A DNA stretch of 30,119 nucleotides from Parcubacteria group bacterium Athens0416_74 (GTDB taxonomy: Bacteria; Patescibacteriota; Minisyncoccia; Phycocordibacterales; UBA2100): the NCBI GenBank assembly GCA_007375785.1, contig VMEY01000002.1:1-30119 (forward strand), in the 5' to 3' direction. Position 1 is the first letter of the stretch. Every line of letters starts with the position of its first letter. A program made the translations under genes and the position numbers. Positions 15,664 to 23,520 of the stretch are shown here, in pieces. Below the pieces are notes generated by a model. It had not been told where the DNA came from and searched no databases. It was given only the letters and a program-made list of their open reading frames with translations.

Positions 15664-16161
15664 ATGGATTTCTCATCCATCTCGCAATTCATCGCATCCG
15701 CATACGCTTCGATATCGATAGATTGGATAATCTTTGGCGGCGTTGCGCTTTTTCTTTCCTTCGACGCACTGCGCGCAGGACCGGCACGTGTCACAGCACT
15801 CGCCATAGCACTGCCTATTGCGCTACTCCTCTCTGAGAGTATTCACTCCGCAGCGTACATCGGCGCGTATGTCGAGGCTTCCTCGGCCGGCATACAGACC
15901 GGCGTCTTTATCGCACTGACCGCAGGCCTTTTCATCGCGCTCTATCGTATCGTCGACTTTGGCGCAGACTCGATGCGCCCGGTACAAGCACTGATCGTTG
16001 GACTCGCATGCGCCGTCGTAGTCACTATAGTTTTTCTCCAGCTGCCTGACACCACTGTCCCGTGGTCATTTGGCGATGCGTTCGAAGCCGTCTTCAGTGA
16101 CACGTACCGGCTGTATTGGCTCCTAAGTGCATACTTCGCTCTCGCAGTCGCGAGAGCGTGA
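15664..16161 (+). CDS. Hypothetical multi-pass membrane protein
   Basis: A 165-residue hydrophobic protein with about five membrane segments (roughly 17-33, 41-58, 76-95, 107-125 and 145-162). I recognise no family. The start at 15664 (MDFSSISQFIASAYASIS) is preferred over in-frame upstream codons inside dnaJ because a TATAAT box lies 6 nt before it. Proteins with this pattern resemble CvpA-like or other small CPR membrane proteins, but I cannot assign it. Confidence 0.65.
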   Translation: MDFSSISQFIASAYASISIDWIIFGGVALFLSFDALRAGPARVTALAIALPIALLLSESIHSAAYIGAYVEASSAGIQTGVFIALTAGLFIALYRIVDFGADSMRPVQALIVGLACAVVVTIVFLQLPDTTVPWSFGDAFEAVFSDTYRLYWLLSAYFALAVARA

Positions 16162-16197
16162 AGCCGCCCTTCGGGCACAGAACTTATTAACACCTCT

Positions 16198-16227
16198 TTG
16201 CGAGTTTTCGCTCGTTCAGTGCATACT
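16198..16227 (+). promoter_or_regulatory. Predicted promoter of the aminotransferase gene
   Basis: TTGCGA (16198-16203), 18-bp spacer, CATACT (16222-16227), 6 nt before the ATG at 16234. Leaderless spacing. Confidence 0.45.
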
Positions 16228-16233
16228 TCTCCT

Positions 16234-17274
16234 ATGCAGTCCGAGCGGATAATTCCGCTTCATCAAAACGAAAGCTACTGGCTCCTCACCGATGAGATGT
16301 TCGAGAAGTACAATACCCTTTCCGCGCGCGATGCTGCCACCTATCCGGAATACGATGCGCTGCGAGATGCATTTTCTCGCGTAATGGGAGTGCCATCACA
16401 AGAAATCACACTGACAGCCGGCTCTGATGCGGCAATTGAATCAATTATCATGATGTGCGCGGCAAAAGGATTGCGTCCACTCATGCCGCTACCGACTTTT
16501 GCGGCATACGAATTGCTCTGCAAGAAACATGCACTCGAATATACGCCGGTGTATTACGCTGAGGAAAACGGTGCCTTCATCTTTCCCTTGGATGAGACAA
16601 TCGCGCTCATACAAGAGGGGAGCATTGATATCATCTTTCTCTGTCAGCCCAACAATCCGCTTGGTGCACGCATTCCTCACGGCAACTATATAAAGCTCCT
16701 CGATGTGGCACGCGACGCCTCAGTCACCGTCGTCGTCGATGAAGCGTACGCCGAGTTTGCACCGGAGAATGATGCGTCATATGCGGCGGATCGAGAAATG
16801 ATTCTGCTGAGGACACTCTCAAAGAGTTTTGGACTCGCAGGACTGCGCATCGGCTGCGCCATCGCGAATCCCAAGATGACGACTGAATTGTCATCGCGGC
16901 TTCTTCCGTGGCCGATTGCTCATACGAGCGCGTGCATAGCGGCGAATGCGCTTGCCGATGCGGACGCGTTTGCGCTAAGACGCACACTACTCATCGCGCA
17001 GAGGGACCTCTTTGTTCGCGATTTAGCAGCACGAGTAGGCGCGACCGTATACGAATCACACGCCAACTTTGTTCTCATACGTATACCACACGCGGCCCAT
17101 ATTCAAGCGGAACTCGCAAAGGAGGGTATCTTGGTAGCCTTGGGGGAGAGTAAATCTCTCGAAGAGCGTGCTCGCGGTATCCTCTCTTCCACGCTGAGAC
17201 TTTCTGTCCCTTCACCCGAGGACCATGAGACGGTACTCTCCGCGCTGGAGCGCGCCTGCAGCACTAGACAGTAA
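16234..17274 (+). CDS. PLP-dependent aminotransferase, histidinol-phosphate aminotransferase-like (fold type I)
   Basis: A 346-residue class I/II aminotransferase. The HisC-like pattern is clear: NESYWLLTDEM near the start, FLCQPNNPLGARIP, VVVDEAYAEFAP, and TLSKSFGLAGLRIGCA containing the PLP-binding lysine. HisC converts imidazole-acetol phosphate to histidinol phosphate, but no other histidine genes are here and CPR bacteria usually lack that pathway, so the substrate may be another amino acid. It sits 24 bp before the adenylate-forming ligase gene and could supply a precursor to that cluster (inference). An in-frame TTG at 16198 is rejected because it forms the -35 box. Confidence 0.85.
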   Translation: MQSERIIPLHQNESYWLLTDEMFEKYNTLSARDAATYPEYDALRDAFSRVMGVPSQEITLTAGSDAAIESIIMMCAAKGLRPLMPLPTFAAYELLCKKHALEYTPVYYAEENGAFIFPLDETIALIQEGSIDIIFLCQPNNPLGARIPHGNYIKLLDVARDASVTVVVDEAYAEFAPENDASYAADREMILLRTLSKSFGLAGLRIGCAIANPKMTTELSSRLLPWPIAHTSACIAANALADADAFALRRTLLIAQRDLFVRDLAARVGATVYESHANFVLIRIPHAAHIQAELAKEGILVALGESKSLEERARGILSSTLRLSVPSPEDHETVLSALERACSTRQ

Positions 17275-17292
17275 ATATATGTGTGGTATAAT
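17265..17292 (+). promoter_or_regulatory. Predicted promoter of the ligase/E1/nitroreductase/kinase cluster
   Basis: TAGACA (17265-17270), 16-bp spacer, TATAAT (17287-17292), 6 nt before the ATG at 17299. It overlaps the end of the aminotransferase gene. Strong match and leaderless spacing. Confidence 0.6.
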
Positions 17293-17298
17293 GAGTCT

Positions 17299-18825
17299 AT
17301 GAAAAAGACTTCTCCGCGTACGCGTGCGGCATCCGAGACCTCAGCAAAGAAGCGGTCCAAATCGACCCCGAGCCCGGCAAAAAGAGTCGTCTCACGTGAC
17401 GAAGCTCCAACTGTGCGACTTTTCCATAAGGTAGCGCGCGAGGTACCGGCATATAAACAGTACCTCAAGAACGCCGGCATCAAGCCGGCCGATATATCGA
17501 CGCGCGATGAGCTCCGCGCCGTGCCACCTATCACAAAAGACAACTACCTGCGAGCATTTGCGTATAAGGATCTCTTCTGGGGAGGCTCTCTCTCGGTGCC
17601 GCACGTCATGACTTCCACATCGGGGTCGACCGGTGAACCATTCTATTTTGCGCGCTCCGCGAAAGTCGATGAACAGTCGGCTCTTATTCACGAGCGCTTT
17701 TTTCTTCAAAGTTCGCTTTCCAAGACTGATTCAACGCTCGTCATTGTCTGCTTTGGCATGGGCGTTTGGATAGGTGGCCTCCTCACGTACCAGGCATTTG
17801 AGCTCCTCGGTAAACGCGGGCACCCCATATCCGTAATTACCCCGGGAATAAATAAAGCTGAGATATTTAAAGCGCTTCGTCTGCTTGCGCCACACTACAA
17901 ACAAATCATTCTCGCCGGCTATCCGCCCTTTATAAAAGACATTGTCGATGAGGCAGCTGAGGCCGGTATATCGCTGCGTAAACACCGCATCGCCATCGTT
18001 TTTGCTGCGGAGGCATTTACGGAGCATTTTCGTGATTACATCACCAAGAAGCTCGGTATCAAAAATCCGCTCACCGACACGATGAATATCTACGGGACCG
18101 CGGACTTAGGCACGATGGCCACAGAGACACCTCTGGCGATTTTCATCCGCCGGTTGGCCGGACAGAAACCCGAAGCCTTTAAGGAGCTTTTCGGTTCTAT
18201 CGTAAAGACACCCACACTCGCACAGTATGTACCTGCGTTTACATCGTTTGAAGAGGAGGACGGCCAGCTACTTATCTCAGGAGATAGCGCCATGCCGCTC
18301 GTGAGGTATGCGATAGGCGATAACGGCGGCGTGCTTTCTCTTGCGCACATCTCTGCCGTACTTAAAAAACACGGCATCAACCTCTCGAAGGAGATGAAGG
18401 CCGCGAGGGTGCCTTCGAATCTTGCGCAACTACCGTTTGTCTACGTGTATGAGCGCAAAGACTTATCGACTACCTTGTATGGCCTGCAAATCTATCCTGA
18501 GACCATCCGCGAGACACTTCTCGAGGAAACATTTTCTCCCTTCGTGACGGGTCGCTTCACGCTCCTTACGAAGTTTGACGATAACCATGATCAGTACCTG
18601 GAGATAAATATCGAGATGCGCCACGAAAAAGAGGCATCGCACGCCTTTTCATCACACCTCCTCGCGGAAATCATCAAGAATCTGAAGCTCAAAAATGGTG
18701 AATACAAAGAGCTTGCCAATTTTCTGGGGAGCCGCGCCGAGCCACGACTCATGTTTTGGCCGCACGAAGACCCCATGTACTTCCGTCGCGACATCAAGCA
18801 AAGATGGGTCATCAAAAGCGACTAG
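17299..18825 (+). CDS. Adenylate-forming ligase, phenylacetate-CoA ligase (PaaK)-like
   Basis: A 508-residue protein. After a basic disordered N-terminus (1-35), it shows the ANL superfamily pattern of PaaK-type enzymes: LFHKVAREVPAYKQYL, the ATP-binding loop TSGSTGEP at 107-114, and YGTAD at 265-269, equivalent to the YGxTE motif that contacts the adenylate. The C-terminal domain is divergent. Such enzymes activate a carboxylate as acyl- or aryl-AMP, then pass it to CoA or another acceptor. The substrate is unknown and no phenylacetate degradation genes are nearby. It is first of four tightly spaced genes (17 bp to the next), suggesting it activates the substrate handled by the E1-like and nitroreductase proteins. 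The start is set by the promoter spacing. Confidence 0.8.
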   Translation: MKKTSPRTRAASETSAKKRSKSTPSPAKRVVSRDEAPTVRLFHKVAREVPAYKQYLKNAGIKPADISTRDELRAVPPITKDNYLRAFAYKDLFWGGSLSVPHVMTSTSGSTGEPFYFARSAKVDEQSALIHERFFLQSSLSKTDSTLVIVCFGMGVWIGGLLTYQAFELLGKRGHPISVITPGINKAEIFKALRLLAPHYKQIILAGYPPFIKDIVDEAAEAGISLRKHRIAIVFAAEAFTEHFRDYITKKLGIKNPLTDTMNIYGTADLGTMATETPLAIFIRRLAGQKPEAFKELFGSIVKTPTLAQYVPAFTSFEEEDGQLLISGDSAMPLVRYAIGDNGGVLSLAHISAVLKKHGINLSKEMKAARVPSNLAQLPFVYVYERKDLSTTLYGLQIYPETIRETLLEETFSPFVTGRFTLLTKFDDNHDQYLEINIEMRHEKEASHAFSSHLLAEIIKNLKLKNGEYKELANFLGSRAEPRLMFWPHEDPMYFRRDIKQRWVIKSD

Positions 18826-18830
18826 GATGG

Positions 18831-18836
18831 TAGAAT
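18831..18836 (+). promoter_or_regulatory. Possible internal -10 box before the E1-like gene
   Basis: TAGAAT, 6 nt before the ATG at 18843, without a convincing -35. It repeats the leaderless geometry seen elsewhere. Confidence 0.3.
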
Positions 18837-18842
18837 AGCCTC

Positions 18843-19955
18843 ATGCCTGAGCGGTTCGACAATACTACCGAGTCCCTCTCTGAATTCCGGAACCGACTCG
18901 CACCCGCGCGCACCGTTGATAGATTCGATCTTCTTCTCGAGGATTTGTTTCTTATACGAAATCCGCGTTTCAAATTTATAAAGGAATTCGCTGAAGAGTA
19001 TCTTGCGTTTGAAGCAGAGTATCTCAAGGGGCGAACGTCGGACGAGGCAGGCGAGTGGTTTTATTTTCCATGGAACGGTACGCTCGCACACTACCTACCG
19101 GAAGACGAGCACCAGGAGATACGCACCGCGCGAAATCGCAACATCATCCTTCCAGATGAGCAAAAGAAGCTGTACGACTTTCGTGTCGCCTATGCCGGAC
19201 TATCGGTCGGCAGCCACGGCGTGACGACGTTTGCGCTCATGGGCGGAGGTAAACACATCACGATAGCTGACCCCGATGTCGTGTCGGCATCCAATCTGAA
19301 TCGCATCCGGTACGACTATCTCTCGCTTGGTCGCAAAAAGACCGACCTCGTGCGCGAGTATATCTACCAGCTGAATCCCTATGCGTCAGTGACATGCTTC
19401 GACGAAGGTGTCACCGAGGCCTCTATGGACTCATTTTTCGAGGGCGTACAAGTTCTTGTCGAGGAGACCGATAACTTGGAGATGAAGATTCGACTGCGAC
19501 TTGAAGCTAGGGCTCGAAGAATTCCTGTGATTATGGCGACGGACAATGGAGATAACATTATTTTTGAGTGTGAGCGGTTCGACTTGAACCCGGACGCGCA
19601 GCTTTTCAACGGCGCGATAGGGAATATTACGCTCGATGAGTTCAAATCATTTGAGCCATCCGAATTACCTCGGCTTGCTACAAAGATTGCGGGACCGCGT
19701 CTTATCACAGAGCGCATGATGCAATCTCTCCAAGAAGTCGGAAAAAGTATCTATTCATGGCCCCAGCTGGGCGACGCTGCGACGCTCTCCGGTGTCGCAA
19801 TAGCCTATGCGCTTAAGCGCCTGGCTCTCGAAGAGCCTCTACGCACAGAGAAATCAGAGATAAATCTCGACGCGCTCCTGACGCCCGATTATGAAGCGAG
19901 CGGCCCCGCGAGGGAACTTGCGCGCAAGCGCTTTCTCGAAGCACTGGGGCTCTGA
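18843..19955 (+). CDS. E1/ThiF-like adenylyltransferase domain protein
   Basis: A 370-residue protein with a helical N-terminal region (1-100) and a ThiF/MoeB/E1-type Rossmann domain. Nucleotide-binding signs: GLSVGSHG at 119-126, the acidic residue in IADPDVV (D143), NLNR at 151-154 with the ATP-contacting Arg, Lys165 or Lys166 in SLGRKKTD, and VEETD at 206-210. The zinc CxxC pairs of MoeB/ThiF are missing and no obvious catalytic Cys is seen, so it may adenylate without forming a thioester. The closest architecture I know is the Rv1355c/MoeY type, in which a ThiF domain is fused to a nitroreductase; here the two are separate, adjacent genes 3 bp apart. Confidence 0.8.
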   Translation: MPERFDNTTESLSEFRNRLAPARTVDRFDLLLEDLFLIRNPRFKFIKEFAEEYLAFEAEYLKGRTSDEAGEWFYFPWNGTLAHYLPEDEHQEIRTARNRNIILPDEQKKLYDFRVAYAGLSVGSHGVTTFALMGGGKHITIADPDVVSASNLNRIRYDYLSLGRKKTDLVREYIYQLNPYASVTCFDEGVTEASMDSFFEGVQVLVEETDNLEMKIRLRLEARARRIPVIMATDNGDNIIFECERFDLNPDAQLFNGAIGNITLDEFKSFEPSELPRLATKIAGPRLITERMMQSLQEVGKSIYSWPQLGDAATLSGVAIAYALKRLALEEPLRTEKSEINLDALLTPDYEASGPARELARKRFLEALGL

Positions 19956-19958
19956 CGT

Positions 19959-20999
19959 ATGATAGACAGAGACGTCATCTCTCGCATTCTCCACGCCGGT
20001 GTCCAAGCACCCTCCGGAGATAATTCCCAGCCATGGAGTTTTAAAATCGACGGCGATGCCATCATCGTCCTCTGTCATCCTCAGATGGACCATCCGGTAC
20101 TCAACGTGGATGCCCGCGGTACCTACCTCGCAACAGGCGCACTCATCGAGAACATGGTAATCGCAGCGAGACACGAAGGGCTGGATGCTTCAGTGCGATA
20201 TTTTGAGCGTGACGGTGAGACGGCGCGAATGGTACTTAGTTATGGTTCGGAGAAAGGTCACCATCTCTACCCCGCAATCGCGAATCGCCACACACATCGT
20301 GGCGCCTATGAGACGCCTTTAGATGCGTCATCTCTTGAGTTGCTCACCGTGGAGACAGAAGAGCATTGCCGCATGACTCTCATTACGAAGCCTGCGGCAA
20401 TCCGCAGGATAGCGGAAGCATCCACGCTCATGGAAGAGACGGCGCTTTCCATAAAGAAGCTCCACTATCTGTTTTTCAAAAGTCTGCTGTGGAGCGTTCG
20501 CGAAAATGAATCAGGCACCCCGGGACTTTTCATCAAGACGACAGAATTACCCGCACCAGTGCAGGGGATGTTTCGCGTTATTAGACATTGGCCACTCATG
20601 CGCATATTTCACGTCCTCGGTCTCCCAAAAGCGGCCGCGAAATCGAATGCGGAGGTTTATGCATCATCAGGAGCTATAGCGGCGCTTTTTGTTACGCGCA
20701 CCGAACCGCAGGATTTCATAGCAGCCGGGAGGTGTATGCAGCGCATCTGGCTCTCTGCGACACATGCGGGCCTCTCTGCACAGCCGCTCGCAGGTCTCAT
20801 CTATCTCGCAGAATATGTCGCACGCACAGACGACCAAGAGATAGGTGCTGAACTGAAGCAGAGAATACGCGCGGCACGAAAAGTCTTATCCGACACGACC
20901 GAGGAAAGAGGGGATACAATGGCAATGATGCTCCGCATAGGAATTCCAAAACAGCACGCGAGTTCGCGTTCAAAGCGCCGACCACCGGTGATTCTATGA
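19959..20999 (+). CDS. Nitroreductase-family FMN protein
   Basis: A 346-residue flavin-dependent oxidoreductase. APSGDNSQPW at 17-26 is the N-terminal FMN-binding motif, and NRHTHRGAYE corresponds to a second flavin-contacting segment of this family; the central part, with hydrophobic and aromatic residues, is longer than in classical NfsB enzymes. It resembles the C-terminal half of Rv1355c/MoeY-type ThiF-nitroreductase proteins. In azole-peptide pathways E1-like and nitroreductase-like enzymes act one after the other on a peptide, but no YcaO gene is present here, so that analogy is limited. It is coupled on both sides: 3 bp after the E1-like stop, and a 4-bp ATGA overlap with the kinase gene. 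Confidence 0.85.
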   Translation: MIDRDVISRILHAGVQAPSGDNSQPWSFKIDGDAIIVLCHPQMDHPVLNVDARGTYLATGALIENMVIAARHEGLDASVRYFERDGETARMVLSYGSEKGHHLYPAIANRHTHRGAYETPLDASSLELLTVETEEHCRMTLITKPAAIRRIAEASTLMEETALSIKKLHYLFFKSLLWSVRENESGTPGLFIKTTELPAPVQGMFRVIRHWPLMRIFHVLGLPKAAAKSNAEVYASSGAIAALFVTRTEPQDFIAAGRCMQRIWLSATHAGLSAQPLAGLIYLAEYVARTDDQEIGAELKQRIRAARKVLSDTTEERGDTMAMMLRIGIPKQHASSRSKRRPPVIL

Positions 21000-22600
21000 T
21001 TGAACTAAACCTCGACCTCATATCCGTCGGAATTACGGCGGCCGGTATCGGAATACTTGGCTTCACCATCTTTTTCAATAACACGCGCAGCATTACCAAT
21101 ACGACATTTCTGGCTTTTTCCCTCATCACCATCGTATGGAGTATCGCCAATTATCTGCAGTATCAACCATCGACTCCCGCTACCGGTCTTTGGACAGTGC
21201 GCATCATTACATTCTTCGGCGTATGGCATGCACTTGTCTTCTTTACTCTTTGCTATGTTTTCCCCGACGCGCAGGCGAAGCTACCCAAGATATTTTTCTA
21301 CGCTTTGGTGCCCATTGCGTCAGTGACTGCACTCCTTACGCTTACTCCACTCGTCTTTTCTCGCGTCACGCAGCTTTCGCCTGAAGGTGTGGTGGTCGGT
21401 ATAGAAAACGGTCCTGCGATTGCGCTCTTCGGAATTCTTTCGATTGCGCTCATCGTCGCCGGAATCGGGACTCTTTTGAGAAAAGCATACGTAAAGAGCG
21501 GCCACGAGCGTCATCAGATCGCGCTCATGGGGCTCGGCACCTTTATTACCTTTGTATGTATCGTCTCGTTTAACCTGGTATTGCCCGCGGCATTCAACAA
21601 TCCTCGTTTCCTGCCGCTGTCGGCCGTGTTCATCTTTCCATTCGTGGCATGCACCGCATACGCAATCGTTCGGTACAAGCTCTTTGACGTGAAGGTGCTC
21701 GCGACCGAAATACTCTCGTTTTTCCTTAGTGTCGCTACGCTGCTTCAGGTGCTTTTTGCCGGCTCTGCCATAGAGTTGCTTTTTAGGCTAAGCATTTTCG
21801 TACTCGTCCTCATGTTCTCGATACTGATGGTGCGAAGTGTCATCAAGGAGGTGCGTCAAAGGGAGCTCATCGAAAAGCAGGAGAAAGAGCTCGAAGACAT
21901 CAATCGTCAGCAAGAAAGCCTCCTGCACTTCATTAGTCACGAGGTAAAGGGATACCTCACGAAGAGCGAAGCGGCGTTCGCTGCCATTTTTGCGGGTGAC
22001 TATGGCGAGGTTCAACCAAAGCTGCACGACATGTCGGGCATGGCGCTCGCCGACGTGCGAAAAGGGGTAGACACTGTCATTGACATTCTTGATGCATCCA
22101 ATTTGAGACGCGGCACAGTGTCGTTTAAAAGAGACACGTTCGACCTTGTCGCCGCAATCGAGGAGATTGTGCGCGACCTTCAAGCGGAGGCAAAGGCACG
22201 CGGCTTGGAGCTCACCTTTGAAAAACCGGTTACCGGAGCCTACATGTATATTGGCGACGAAGATAAGCTCAGACGCCACGTCATTAGAAATCTCGTCGAC
22301 AATTCCGTGAAGTACACGCTGAAGGGCTTCGTACGGGTCCAGCTAGCGAGGACACCGAACCTTATGCGCATAACGATTTCTGATTCGGGCGTAGGCATCA
22401 CGCCGGAAGACATGAAGCATCTTTTCACCGAGGGCGGGAAGGGCGCAGAGTCAATCAAGGTCAACGTGCATTCGACGGGATATGGGCTCTTTATCGCCAA
22501 AACTATTGTGGAAGGCCATGGCGGCAAGATTTGGGCCGAATCAGAGGGTAAAGACAAGGGCGCACGCTTCATAGTGGAGCTCCCCATCCTGAGTGCATAG
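20996..22600 (+). CDS. Sensor histidine kinase with 7TM N-terminal domain
   Basis: A 534-residue membrane kinase. Residues 1-280 hold about eight hydrophobic segments, matching the N-terminal 7TM sensor domain of some kinases, then a short coiled linker (281-308). The H-box FISHEVKGYL carries the phosphoacceptor at about H315; the ATPase domain has RNLVDNSVKY (N436), DSGVGI (463-468) and GYGLFIAK (495-502). No receiver domain is attached and no response-regulator gene lies in the window, so its partner is elsewhere. The start overlaps the nitroreductase stop, tying it to the ligase/E1/nitroreductase genes. It may sense a product of that pathway (inference). Confidence 0.93.
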   Translation: MIELNLDLISVGITAAGIGILGFTIFFNNTRSITNTTFLAFSLITIVWSIANYLQYQPSTPATGLWTVRIITFFGVWHALVFFTLCYVFPDAQAKLPKIFFYALVPIASVTALLTLTPLVFSRVTQLSPEGVVVGIENGPAIALFGILSIALIVAGIGTLLRKAYVKSGHERHQIALMGLGTFITFVCIVSFNLVLPAAFNNPRFLPLSAVFIFPFVACTAYAIVRYKLFDVKVLATEILSFFLSVATLLQVLFAGSAIELLFRLSIFVLVLMFSILMVRSVIKEVRQRELIEKQEKELEDINRQQESLLHFISHEVKGYLTKSEAAFAAIFAGDYGEVQPKLHDMSGMALADVRKGVDTVIDILDASNLRRGTVSFKRDTFDLVAAIEEIVRDLQAEAKARGLELTFEKPVTGAYMYIGDEDKLRRHVIRNLVDNSVKYTLKGFVRVQLARTPNLMRITISDSGVGITPEDMKHLFTEGGKGAESIKVNVHSTGYGLFIAKTIVEGHGGKIWAESEGKDKGARFIVELPILSA

Positions 22601-22642
22601 CCGCATTGAGTACAGAGCGCTTTCGTGCCACAGTGTGGGCAT

Positions 22643-22993
22643 ATGAACTACATCTCACGCATAGCCACGCTTATTCGACGAAGCTTCAACGACCCGTCGC
22701 TTTACACGGAAGCAACTTCGAGCCGCATATCAAAACCGCTTTCGGTGCTCGCGTGGATATCAGTCGTGTGGGCACTCATGATTTCTATTCCTGCAGGCAT
22801 TGCGCTCGTTCTCTTTGTAAACACCAATTTTCTGGACACGGCGTCAGGTATGTATCCTTCCGAGCTCGTTGTCACCATAAAGGATGGGGAAGCGAGCGCC
22901 AATGTGACGCAGCCTTACTTTATTGACATGCCGGGAAAGGAATCGGCCTCGACGTCGCCGCAGTATCTCGCTAAGCGGAGCCGGATAATTTGA
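22643..22993 (+). CDS. DUF1189-like membrane protein, N-terminal part
   Basis: A 116-residue product with a short basic start, FNDPSLY, one membrane segment (about 33-59), then an outside loop with YPSELVVTIKDG (71-82) and PYFIDMP (91-97), which are typical of DUF1189-type proteins of Parcubacteria. It ends shortly after in the low-similarity tail SASTSPQYLAKRSRII. The continuation of the family pattern is found in a different frame directly downstream, so the gene is probably broken. Start at the ATG at 22643. Confidence 0.6.
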   Translation: MNYISRIATLIRRSFNDPSLYTEATSSRISKPLSVLAWISVVWALMISIPAGIALVLFVNTNFLDTASGMYPSELVVTIKDGEASANVTQPYFIDMPGKESASTSPQYLAKRSRII

Positions 22994-23427
22994 AAGATGT
23001 CCCAAACCCGACCGGAAGCTTTCGCCCGGTTGATCTTAGCGAAGTAAAGGACTTCACGCTCGACAAGGCGATGGTGACGAATTTTGTCGATAAAATCAGA
23101 CCGTTTATCAACGGATTCCTCTATGTACTCCCGGTACTCCTCTTCTTCCTGATCATTGGATTCTCCCTTGTGGCGTACCTCTTTGTCGCGCTTTTTGCCG
23201 CGCTCATCGTCATGCTCGTAGCAAAGCTCAAGGGTCTTTCGTTTGACTACGGCACATCGTACGTACTTGCCTTGTTTGCACTCATCCCAGTCGCGCTTGT
23301 CGACCTCCTGACCGACATCCTTGGATTCGGCAACTACTTCTTGCTCTCTCTTGCAGTCTTTGTCGCAGTACTTGTGTACAACATTCGTCCCACTTCGTCC
23401 GAAGGGGCCGTCTCTCAGAATCTCTAA
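22990..23427 (+). CDS. DUF1189-like membrane protein, C-terminal part
   Basis: A 145-residue product if translation begins at the TTG at 22990, which overlaps the upstream stop (TTGA). It begins with LSEVKDFTLDKAMVTNF, the segment that in DUF1189-type proteins follows the outside loop, and contains about four membrane segments (42-77 as two, 90-107 and 115-132). The frame is closed by a stop at 22972, so it cannot be joined to the N-terminal part without a frameshift. Either the two pieces are co-translated as a split protein, or the gene is a recent pseudogene. Confidence 0.55.
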   Translation: MKDVPNPTGSFRPVDLSEVKDFTLDKAMVTNFVDKIRPFINGFLYVLPVLLFFLIIGFSLVAYLFVALFAALIVMLVAKLKGLSFDYGTSYVLALFALIPVALVDLLTDILGFGNYFLLSLAVFVAVLVYNIRPTSSEGAVSQNL

Positions 23428-23446
23428 TAAGGCGGAAAATCTGCTC

Positions 23447-23509
23447 TACCCCATGAGATATCTCGGCTTGGTACAGCGGACTCGTTTGGTTTTCCTATCT
23501 CACGGGGTA
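23447..23509 (+). repeat. Third 63-bp inverted-repeat element, upstream of trpS
   Basis: Arms TACCCCATGAGATA (23447-23460) and TATCTCACGGGGTA (23496-23509) are identical to those at 4155-4280, with the same 35-bp spacing, but the inner 35 bp is unrelated. The right end forms part of the trpS -10 box. Confidence 0.93.
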
Positions 23510-23513
23510 TATT
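23486..23513 (+). promoter_or_regulatory. Predicted trpS promoter inside the inverted-repeat element
   Basis: TTGGTT (23486-23491), 16-bp spacer filled by the conserved right arm, TATATT (23508-23513), 7 nt before the trpS ATG. Leaderless spacing. Confidence 0.45.
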
Positions 23514-23520
23514 TACGCCT

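Noticed and set aside
16166..16176. Terminator before the aminotransferase gene
   Set aside because: The stem GCCC/GGGC is only 4 bp and no T-tract follows.
23428..23520. T-box riboswitch before trpS
   Set aside because: The gap is only 93 bp, no T-box consensus or antiterminator is visible, and the predicted promoter gives a leaderless transcript.
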